A DNA stretch of 17,849 bases from DATBHW01 sp046704085 (GTDB lineage: Bacteria > Chloroflexota > Ktedonobacteria > Ktedonobacterales > DATBGS01): NCBI GenBank assembly GCA_046704085.1, contig JBJKSJ010000371.1, positions 1 to 17,849 of the forward strand. The letters run 5' to 3'. Positions 1-6,336 of this stretch are shown here, piece by piece. The notes beneath the pieces were generated by a model. It made no database searches, was not told where the DNA came from, and saw only the letters and a list, made by a program, of their open reading frames with translations. The stretch's first letter is position 1; each line of letters begins with the position of its first letter. Position numbers and translations under genes: made by a program.

Positions 1-126
1 CTCTTCTGCCTCTGGCATGCCCGCGTCGGCCTTTTTCTTGGAAGGCTTGTCTGACTCTCGAAAGGCATGGTATCCGCTATGAATGAAAATCACAGACAGC
101 AGGAGACGCGCTAAACCCCTTATCAT
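1..126 (-). CDS. DoxX-family membrane protein, N-terminal part
   Basis: The ATG at 126 opens a frame that runs off the left edge after 42 codons. The visible part starts with a short basic N-terminus and a hydrophobic helix (residues 4-16, LLLSVIFIHSG region), followed by a charged loop rich in Lys, Asp and Glu. This is the pattern of the first membrane segment and loop of DoxX-type four-helix membrane proteins, which commonly begin with a 'R-LL-S-IFI-SG' segment. An AAAGGAA stretch lies about 11 nt upstream of the start. It begins 39 nt after the dnaE stop codon on the same strand and is probably cotranscribed with it. The family assignment rests on the first 25 residues only; a different small membrane protein is possible. 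Confidence 0.6.
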   Translation of the reverse strand, partial: MIRGLARLLLSVIFIHSGYHAFRESDKPSKKKADAGMPEAEE

Positions 127-165
127 AAGATTGCCTATTCCTTTCGGTGGTTTTCTCTCGTTTTA

Positions 166-3100
166 TCACGCCGGGTCGAAGACCGGCTCGCGCTCAACCA
201 CTTCTGACACCTGCACTGACCCTGGCCCCAGCGCCTCCTCCAGCTTCTGGTGCAGTTCCGCGCAGTAGCCCACATGGTTATCATTGGGCAGAAGCCGTGC
301 TTGCCAGGAGCCGTTGCGCACAATGAGTTCGTATTGATCCTTACCAGCATAACGCTGGATATGCCGGTAGGCGTCCTGCGCTTTGATTTTGTCAATCGTG
401 TCGTTGCCCGTGCGCGTCAGCGTAATACGCAGCCGATACGTCGGGCGGTTCAGTTCCTCCTCCGAGACTTCAAAACGTTCGGCGCTGTCGGCAATAATCT
501 TGGGCTGGTCGTCGCGCAGTTCCACCTTGCCAGTAATCAGCAGAATCGAATCATCCTGCCAGAGATCGGCGGTCTGCTCATAGGTGCGCGGAAAGATCGT
601 GACTTCGATCTGGCCGTGCATGTCCTCGACGATGGCCGCCGCCATCGTATCGCCTTTCTTGGTCGTGATGCGCCGGGCCTCGATGATGCGCCCGCCAATG
701 GTAATTTTCTGCCCTGCCCATTCCTCGCTCAGCATGGCGCTGGGCGTCGCGCCCTTCGCTTTGAGCTTCTCGCTGATGCGCGCCAGCGGATGCTCGGAGA
801 GGTATATGCTCAGCAGTTCTTTCTCCCAGGCGAGCAAAGTCTGGCGCGAGATCTGCGGAGCGTTCGCGTGCAGCTTGAAGTCCTTCACCGGGTCGTGCCC
901 ATCCATCGCGCCGAAGAGGCTGCTCTGCCCAACCTCCAGGTCGCGGCGATGCTTCTGTCCCACCGCGATGGCGTGATCCAGCGAGTCAAGCAACTGATGC
1001 CGGGGGCCAAGCTCGTCCAGCGCGCCGACCTTAATCAAGCATTCCAGCGCGCCGCGCGTGACTGCGCGGCTGTCCACCCGCGCGCAGAGATCGGCCAGCG
1101 AGACAAAGGGGCCACCCTGCCTGCGCGCCGCCAGCAGTTCTTCGATGGGACGGGAACCGACGTTTTTGATCGCCAGCAGGCCAAAGCGCACCTTGCCATC
1201 CTGAACGGTGAAGCCGATGTCGCTCTTGTTGATATTTGGCGGCAAAACCTCGACGCCCATGCGGCGGCATTCGGCCACTGCCGCCATAACCTTCTTCGCG
1301 TCGCTGGCCTCCGTTGTCAGTGTGGCGGCCATAAACTCCGCCGTATAGTTGGCCTTGAGATACGCCGTCATATAGGCCACCCACGCATAAGAGCAGGCGT
1401 GCGCCTTGTTGAAGCCGTAACCGCCGAACGGTTCAATCAGCGTGAAGATCTCGTCGGCGATCTTCTCGTTGATGCCATGCTTCACGCAGCCCTGAATAAA
1501 CTTGCTGCGATACTTGATCAGTTCTTCGGGGATCTTCTTGCCCATCGCCTTGCGGAAAGCGTCCACCTCGCCCCAGGTAAAGCCTGCCAGATTCACGGCG
1601 ATATACAACACCTGATCCTGATAGACAATCACGCCGTAGGAATCTTTCAGGAACGGCTCCAGGTCAGGATGCAGATACTTGATCTGGATTTCCCCGTGCT
1701 TGGCTTTAATGAACGTCGGGATGCTCTCCATCGGGCCGGGGCGATAAAGCGCCACCATCGCCGTCAGGTCTTCGATGCTGGTTGGCTTGAGTTCCTTGAT
1801 GTACTGGCGCATCGCCCCGGACTCAAGCTGGAAGATGCCTGTCGTCTCGCCGCTGGCTAAGAGCGCGTAGGCTTTGGCGTCGTCCCTGGGGATGCGCTCA
1901 AGGTCAAGCTCTTCACCCCGCGACTCTTTGATGAACGCGACGCTGTTCTGCAAGATGGTCAGGTTCGAGAGACCCAGGAAATCGAACTTGAGCAGGCCCA
2001 GGTCTTCCAGGTATGCCTGCTCGTACTGGCTGACCAGCCAGCTTTTCGGGTCTTTGGCGTCGCGCAGTTGCAGCGGGATCATATCGACCAGCGGCTCGCG
2101 GGCGACGACGAGACCTGCCGCGTGGATGCCGGTACTGCGAATCGTCCCTTCCAGCGCCAGCGCTTTATCCAGGATGGTCTTGGCCGTCTCGCTGTTCTCG
2201 TAGCGCTGCTGAAGGTCTTTGATCGTCTCCAGCGAGCCGCGCAGCGTGACCCTGGGGCCGGTGGGAATCAGCCGCGCAATCGTATCGGCCTCGCCCTGCA
2301 AGCTCAGCACGCGGCCCACGTCGCGCACCGCCGCTTTGGCGGCCATCGTGTTGAAGGTCACGATCTGGGCCACTTTGTCCCAGCCGTACTTCTCGGCGAC
2401 GTAGATCACCATATCTTCGCGTTTGTCGTCAGGGAAGTCGGTATCAATGTCGGGCATGCTCTTGCGTTCCGGGTTCAGGAAACGCTCGAAGAGTAAGTGA
2501 TACTGAAGCGGGTCCACACTGGTAATCCCCAGCACATAGCCGATGAGGCTTCCAGCCGCCGATCCGCGCGCCGAGCAGCGAATGCCACGCCGCCGCGCCT
2601 CGTTGTAAAAATCCCAGACGATCAGGAAATACGAGACAAAGCCCTTGCTGGTAATGATGCCGAACTCGTAATCCAGCCGGTCTTTGATTTCACCAGTCAG
2701 CTTGCCATAGCGTTCTTCGACGCCCTGAAGGCAGAGTTGATAGAGGTAATCATCCGGGTCTTTGTAGCCAGGTGGGATGGGGAAATCGGGGAGCAGCGCC
2801 TGGCCGAACTTGACATCCACCTGGCACATCTCGGCAATACGCATCGTGTTTCGCAGCGCGTCCGGTACATCCTTGAAGAGCGCCGCCATCTCGTCGGCAG
2901 TTTTGAGGTAATAGTGCTGGCTATCGAACTTCATGCGCTTGGGGTCGTCGATGCCCTTGCCCGTTTGCACGCAGAGCAAAATGTCCTGCGTCTGGGCGTC
3001 TTCGGCGCGCACATAATGCAGGTCGTTAGTGGCAACCAGCGGCAGCCCCGTCTCTTTGTGCAGGTCGTAGAGCATCTGGTTGACCCGCACAACATCCGAT

Positions 3101-3645
3101 TCCGGCGCCAGGTGATCCTGAACCTCCAGGAAGAAGCGATCCGGGCCAAAGACCTCCCGATACCAGTTGATCGTCTGCCGCGCGCCGTTGAGGTCGCCTT
3201 TGAGCAGCAGCGACGGAATCTCACCAGAGATGCACGTACTCGTAGCGATCAGCCCCTCGGCATGCTTTGCCAGCGTCTGCTTATCGATGCGCGGGCGCAG
3301 ATGATAGCCCTTCGTGTGGGCCAGGGTAGTCAGCTTGAGCAGATTGTGGTAGCCTACCTCGTTCTGCGCCAGCAGCAGCAGATGATAGTAGTCGTATTTG
3401 CCGGTATGATCTTCCATCGCGTTCGGGGTCAGATAGCTCTCCACGCCGATGATCGGATTGATCCCCTCAGCCTTGCAGGTTCTGTAGAAATCAATGACCC
3501 CATACATCGCGCCATGATCGGTGATGGCGAGGTTCTGCATGCCATAGCTTTTGGCCTGCGCCACCAGGTCCTTGACCCGCGACAGGCCATCCAGCAGTGA
3601 ATACTCGCTGTGGACATGCAGATGGGTGAACTCGCTCGCGCTCAT
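166..3645 (-). CDS. dnaE: DNA polymerase III subunit alpha
   Basis: Replicative DNA polymerase catalytic subunit, 1159 residues, the usual DnaE length. The N-terminal PHP domain (about 1-240) keeps all expected metal ligands: H10, H12, D43/H44, E69, H88, C138, D208 and H210. It therefore resembles the intact PHP domain of Thermus DnaE and not the degenerate E. coli one. The palm carries P-D-I-D-T-D-F (D399, D401) and the third catalytic Asp, D555, in L-K-F-D-F-L-G-L. A GSAAGS segment lies near 361-366. Towards the C-terminus an OB-fold (around the 'ITIGGRI-EARR-TTKKGD' segment) is followed by a C-terminal domain. I chose the ATG at 3645 because the PHP homology begins there and an AGGGGG lies about 11 nt upstream; starting at 3735 would add 30 non-homologous residues and overlap the preceding gene. 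It lies 43 nt after the selenoprotein gene. Confidence 0.96.
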   Translation of the reverse strand: MSASEFTHLHVHSEYSLLDGLSRVKDLVAQAKSYGMQNLAITDHGAMYGVIDFYRTCKAEGINPIIGVESYLTPNAMEDHTGKYDYYHLLLLAQNEVGYHNLLKLTTLAHTKGYHLRPRIDKQTLAKHAEGLIATSTCISGEIPSLLLKGDLNGARQTINWYREVFGPDRFFLEVQDHLAPESDVVRVNQMLYDLHKETGLPLVATNDLHYVRAEDAQTQDILLCVQTGKGIDDPKRMKFDSQHYYLKTADEMAALFKDVPDALRNTMRIAEMCQVDVKFGQALLPDFPIPPGYKDPDDYLYQLCLQGVEERYGKLTGEIKDRLDYEFGIITSKGFVSYFLIVWDFYNEARRRGIRCSARGSAAGSLIGYVLGITSVDPLQYHLLFERFLNPERKSMPDIDTDFPDDKREDMVIYVAEKYGWDKVAQIVTFNTMAAKAAVRDVGRVLSLQGEADTIARLIPTGPRVTLRGSLETIKDLQQRYENSETAKTILDKALALEGTIRSTGIHAAGLVVAREPLVDMIPLQLRDAKDPKSWLVSQYEQAYLEDLGLLKFDFLGLSNLTILQNSVAFIKESRGEELDLERIPRDDAKAYALLASGETTGIFQLESGAMRQYIKELKPTSIEDLTAMVALYRPGPMESIPTFIKAKHGEIQIKYLHPDLEPFLKDSYGVIVYQDQVLYIAVNLAGFTWGEVDAFRKAMGKKIPEELIKYRSKFIQGCVKHGINEKIADEIFTLIEPFGGYGFNKAHACSYAWVAYMTAYLKANYTAEFMAATLTTEASDAKKVMAAVAECRRMGVEVLPPNINKSDIGFTVQDGKVRFGLLAIKNVGSRPIEELLAARRQGGPFVSLADLCARVDSRAVTRGALECLIKVGALDELGPRHQLLDSLDHAIAVGQKHRRDLEVGQSSLFGAMDGHDPVKDFKLHANAPQISRQTLLAWEKELLSIYLSEHPLARISEKLKAKGATPSAMLSEEWAGQKITIGGRIIEARRITTKKGDTMAAAIVEDMHGQIEVTIFPRTYEQTADLWQDDSILLITGKVELRDDQPKIIADSAERFEVSEEELNRPTYRLRITLTRTGNDTIDKIKAQDAYRHIQRYAGKDQYELIVRNGSWQARLLPNDNHVGYCAELHQKLEEALGPGSVQVSEVVEREPVFDPA

Positions 3646-3688
3646 GGAAACCTGACCCCCTAATGATGAAAGTTTGCTGCCCTCTGTA

Positions 3689-4696
3689 TTATGCCCCCCA
3701 TGCTTGTGGGAAGTCAATAACCGTTGAGACGCCATCAGCGCGCTCCAGCAAAGCCAGCGAGGCGCGAATCACACGGGTTTGCTGCTCAGCATTCCCTGGC
3801 GCGCCCAGGTTGCGGCCCATTGGGAACGGGGTGACAAGAGCGCGTGGAACCTGAAGCGCGATGGCTCGATGGCGAAATGCCTCTACATAGACGCAAACGG
3901 TGGCAATCCCAACCGCTTCGAGGGCGCGGGCAACGTGTCCGACGGACACATGGCAGATTGGTCAGCCAGGTGTCAGGAAGACCGCATCGATGCCCTCTTG
4001 TAGCATATCGCGTGCCCATTGCGGCGCGTACTCATCGCGCAGGCGCGGCACATTGGTCAGGCCGTGAAACGAATAGGCGTTGGGGGCCAGCGTGCCGATC
4101 TCGCCCGCCGCCGCCAGTTCGCCAAAGCGCGTCAGCGGCAGCATCACATTGACATCGCGCTGGGCGGCGCGAATGTCATAGGCCACATGCCCGACGCGCA
4201 ACTGGTCCAGCGGCGTTTCGCGGGGAATCAGGCGCAGCGTGGGCACGCGCTCCGAGAACGTGCGCGCCTGCCGCACAGCATACTCATACGTCCAGTCCGC
4301 TGGATAGAAAGGCTGCTGGCCTTCAACGTAGATCGCGCCCGTCGTGAAGAGCGCCACCTTCGCGTCCTTCAGCGGCTGCTTCAGCCGCGCCTGCGGCAGC
4401 GGAACCGGCTCGGCCAGTTGCAGCATCTGCGGCGTGCGCTGCTGGCCCGTGTCGGGCGGCGGCGCGTAGGCGCGCGCTTGCGTCTGCTGCACCAGCCGCG
4501 CCAGCGCGGCAGTTTCGCCGGTATCGATGGCGTCGCCGACTTCGCGCAGCACGTCCTGCAAGAAGCAGTCAACCTCCGGCTCTGGTAGGTTCTTCAGGAA
4601 CTTGAAATAATTGTCGGCGCGCTCGCCATGAAACAGGCTGTCGGCGAACGCTCGCAGCGTCAGCGGCGGCAGATCGTTGGATTCGTCTGTTCCCAT
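3689..4696 (-). CDS. GrdB-like selenoprotein (Sec encoded by in-frame TGA)
   Basis: This gene is read as one 335-residue protein with selenocysteine at residue 245, encoded by TGA at 3964-3962. The parts before (244 aa) and after the TGA (90 aa, TAA stop at 3691-3689) are in the same frame with no indel. It resembles the PF07355 family (glycine/sarcosine/betaine reductase selenoprotein B-like). Features I recognise are the 'VGHVAYDIRAAQRDVNVMLPL' region (about 168-187), N-A-Y-S-F-H-G (206-212), the U-P-I-C redox motif (245-248) and the conserved C-terminal part with 'ALVTPFPMGRNLG' and 'QTRVIRASLALLE'. Cys forms of this family have C-P-x-C at that spot. An AAAGGAGAT lies 8-9 nt upstream of ATG 4696. 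The substrate is unknown; a redox reductase role is inferred from U-x-x-C. The Sec machinery genes are not in this window. The alternative is a nonsense-mutated pseudogene. Confidence 0.8.
3930..3954 (-). promoter_or_regulatory. Bacterial SECIS-type hairpin
   Basis: Immediately after the TGA at 3964-3962, the mRNA can fold into a hairpin. The upper stem is GTGTCC (3949-3944) with GGACAC (3940-3935), six perfect pairs closing a GTC loop (3943-3941). It continues below through U-G and A-U pairs, one C/U mismatch, and two G-C pairs (3953-3954 with 3930-3931). The loop starts 18 nt after the TGA and its first base is G. The published bacterial SECIS rules ask for a spacing of about 16-37 nt and a G in the first two loop positions, and both are met. 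Confidence 0.7.
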
Positions 4697-4730
4697 CGCT
4701 CTTATCTCCTTTGCTCACTTTTGTAAAGCT

Positions 4731-4758
4731 ACTATCCTTTTTATAGGATACGTGTCAA
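4731..4758 (-). promoter_or_regulatory. Promoter with embedded inverted repeat, selenoprotein-dnaE operon
   Basis: On the minus strand a perfect TTGACA (4758-4753) is followed after 16 nt by GATAGT (4736-4731), a 4/6 match to the -10 box, which would start transcription near 4724. Inside the spacer and overlapping the -10 lies a perfect inverted repeat, TATCCT (4750-4745) and AGGATA (4738-4733), separated by 6 nt. A symmetric site in this position is typical of a repressor operator. The regulator is unknown. Confidence 0.5.
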
Positions 4759-4843
4759 GAGTACACGCTGCCGCTATGCCTCCGCCTCTTCTTGTCCTGG
4801 TGATAGAATGTAGGCGCGGACCAGGCCCGCTTGTATCACCATC

Positions 4844-4901
4844 TCGGCGGCGAATCGGCGCGTGTACCGCCGACCTCCATGTCGGCGAAGCGCTGGCGCT
4901 T
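4844..4901. repeat. GC-rich hairpin repeat, copy B (prmA leader)
   Basis: A 7-bp perfect hairpin, CGCCGAC (4868-4874) with GTCGGCG (4881-4887) and a 6-nt loop, is followed directly by a second one, AAGCGC/GCGCTT (4888-4901, loop TG). An upstream arm, TCGGCGG (4844-4850), can instead pair with CCGCCGA (4867-4873), so two mutually exclusive folds exist. The core resembles the hairpin at 5916-5935 (16 of 20 positions, followed by the same AAGCG). It lies between the presumed prmA promoter area and the prmA start. Confidence 0.55.
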
Positions 4902-4932
4902 CATGTCACCCATTCCCTGGGAGTTGCAACAG

Positions 4933-5841
4933 ATGCGTTGGTTAGAACTGACCATCTCGGCCCATCGTGAGGCCGTCGAGGCCATCAGCGAACTGCTCAG
5001 CCGCTATGCTCCGGGCGGCGTCGCCATCGAAGAACCCATCGCCCTGCTGGACGATGGGCAGGAGTATCGCGTCTTGCCCGATGGCGCTGTGCTGGTTCGC
5101 GCCTATCTGCCACTGGACGGAGCCGAGGATGAGAAGCGTCAGAGCATCGAAGAGGGCTTATGGCATCTGGGGCAGATTGGGCCAAACTTTGTCGGCGAAC
5201 TGACCACCCGCGAGGTCGCCGAAGAGGATTGGGCCAACGCCTGGAAGGAGTATTATCACGTCCTGCATCTGGGAACGAGAGTCGTCATCAAACCCTCCTG
5301 GCGCGACTACACGCCGCAGCCAGGGGAGGTGGTGCTGGAACTGGACCCCGGCATGGCCTTTGGCACCGGCCTGCACCCCACCACGCGCCTGTGCCTGGAG
5401 GCGCTGGAGCAGCGCGTGCAGCCCGGTATGCGTGTGCTGGATGTCGGCACTGGCTCAGGCATTCTGGCGCTGGCGGCGGCCAGGCTCGGCGCGGCCAGCG
5501 TCCTGGCGCTGGATGTCAGCAGCGTGGCCGTCGAAGCCGCCCAGGCCAACGTTCGCGCCAATGGCCTGGCCGAGCGCATCAGCGTGCGTCTCGGCTCCAT
5601 CGAGGCGGCCACAGGCCAGCAGTATGATCTGGTTGTCGCCAACATCATCGCTCGCGTCATCGCCGACCTGGCCCCCGCGCTGGTCGCCGCGCTCGTCCCT
5701 GGCGGCCTGCTCATCGCCAGCGGCATCATCGACGAGCGCCTGCCACTGGCCGAAAACGCCCTGCGCGCCGCCGGCCTGACCGAGATTGAGCAGGTGCGCG
5801 ACGGCGATTGGGTCACGCTGCTAGGGAGAGGCTCCTTGTAA
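4933..5841 (+). CDS. prmA: Ribosomal protein L11 methyltransferase
   Basis: SAM-dependent methylation of ribosomal protein L11 in the cytoplasm. The product has 302 residues, the usual PrmA size. It has an N-terminal substrate-recognition domain (about 1-60), the linker motif E-E-D-W-A-N-A-W-K (97-105), and the catalytic domain. The catalytic domain carries L-D-P-G-M-A-F-G-T-G-L-H-P-T-T (137-151), the SAM-binding loop V-L-D-V-G-T-G-S-G (168-176) and the V-V-A-N-I-I motif (234-239; most relatives have N-I-L). The ATG at 4933 was chosen because the M-R-W-L-E-L start matches the family; GGGAG lies 10 nt upstream. An upstream in-frame start at 4831 would add residues encoded by the hairpin repeat and is unlikely. 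The gene stands alone, divergent from the selenoprotein-dnaE operon and convergent with the toxin remnant. Confidence 0.93.
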   Translation: MRWLELTISAHREAVEAISELLSRYAPGGVAIEEPIALLDDGQEYRVLPDGAVLVRAYLPLDGAEDEKRQSIEEGLWHLGQIGPNFVGELTTREVAEEDWANAWKEYYHVLHLGTRVVIKPSWRDYTPQPGEVVLELDPGMAFGTGLHPTTRLCLEALEQRVQPGMRVLDVGTGSGILALAAARLGAASVLALDVSSVAVEAAQANVRANGLAERISVRLGSIEAATGQQYDLVVANIIARVIADLAPALVAALVPGGLLIASGIIDERLPLAENALRAAGLTEIEQVRDGDWVTLLGRGSL

Positions 5842-5899
5842 CGTCGTTCTTCCAGGCGGCAGAGCGCCCAGCCAGAGCAAACGCTGGCACTTCAAGCAA

Positions 5900-5935
5900 G
5901 GCGCTGTGCGGGTAGCGCCGCCGTCCCTGGCGGCG
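5900..5935. repeat. GC-rich hairpin repeat, copy A (after prmA)
   Basis: A perfect 7-bp hairpin is formed by CGCCGCC (5916-5922) and GGCGGCG (5929-5935) with a 6-nt loop, followed by AAGCG. A competing pair GGCGCT/AGCGCC (5900-5905 with 5914-5919) shares the left arm. A wider inverted pair, CCAGCCA (5868-5874) with TGGCTGG (5964-5970), encloses it. The core is related to the copy at 4868-4887. No T-run follows, so it is not a typical terminator, though it lies 60-95 nt after the prmA stop codon and may act on transcript ends. Confidence 0.55.
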
Positions 5936-5999
5936 AAGCGTGGGCAAGCGCCAACGCTGGCATTGGCTGGATTGAAAAGAATGCCTGTGCGCCTTTGGC

Positions 6000-6266
6000 C
6001 TAGACGACTTTGTTGTACTCCTCGTGGGAGCCAATCCATTGCCAGAGGAAGTCTCCATCTGGTTCATAGTTCCCGATGGCCCGGTATCTTCCTCCAATAC
6101 GAACAGAGTAAACAGTAGAGCCGAGGGATTCAATGTTCTTGAAGGGCAGGCTTGGGTGATGTGGGTTTTGTTTCCAAACGCGATAGGCTTCATCCGCCTG
6201 GCGTTGCACCTCTACTGGCAGGGCTGCATACAGCTACTTGAACTGCTGAGTGCGCCATGATCTCAA
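6000..6266 (-). pseudogene. RelE/ParE-like toxin, interrupted by amber codon
   Basis: The frame from about 6257 to the TAG at 6002-6000 reads like a small RelE/ParE/HigB-type mRNA interferase family protein: W-R-T-Q-Q-F-K, then a stop, then L-Y-A-A-L-P-V-E-V-Q, a basic 'EAYRVWKQNPHHPSL' helix, 'YSVRIGGRYRAIG' and the C-terminal W-I-G-S-H-E-E-Y. Relatives have 'F-K/R-x-LYAALP', so the TAG at 6236-6234 falls on one internal codon. A TTG (6266) with GGAGAGAG 6 nt upstream could be the original start. A shorter product could still begin at GTG 6209 (69 aa), but it would lack the first beta-strand. No antitoxin gene is recognisable next to it. Family assignment is fairly sure, loss of function less so. 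Confidence 0.55.
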
Positions 6267-6336
6267 GCGAGACTCTCTCCAGTGATTTCTTCGGTGAGTC
6301 CAGCGGCATGAAAAGATAGGTGGTTCTTGCAAGCGT

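Noticed and set aside
250..1860. Long open frame on the plus strand (about 536 codons)
   Set aside because: It is antisense to dnaE, has no recognisable motif, and such frames are common opposite GC-rich genes.
2497..3600. Second long plus-strand frame opposite dnaE
   Set aside because: Same reason: antisense shadow of the conserved PHP and palm domains.
3646..3735. Upstream start for dnaE adding 30 residues
   Set aside because: The extension has no family similarity, would overlap the selenoprotein gene, and the downstream ATG has its own ribosome binding site.
3962..3964. TGA as a true stop making two separate genes
   Set aside because: The downstream frame would start at an internal GTG without a ribosome binding site, and the conserved protein continues across the TGA with a SECIS-like hairpin after it.
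5842..5999. Intrinsic terminator after prmA
   Set aside because: The hairpin at 5916-5935 lacks a following T-run and matches a repeat found elsewhere, so it is listed as a repeat.
6234..6236. TAG in the toxin gene as recoded pyrrolysine
   Set aside because: No pyl genes, no methyltransferase context and no known toxin with this residue; a nonsense mutation is simpler.
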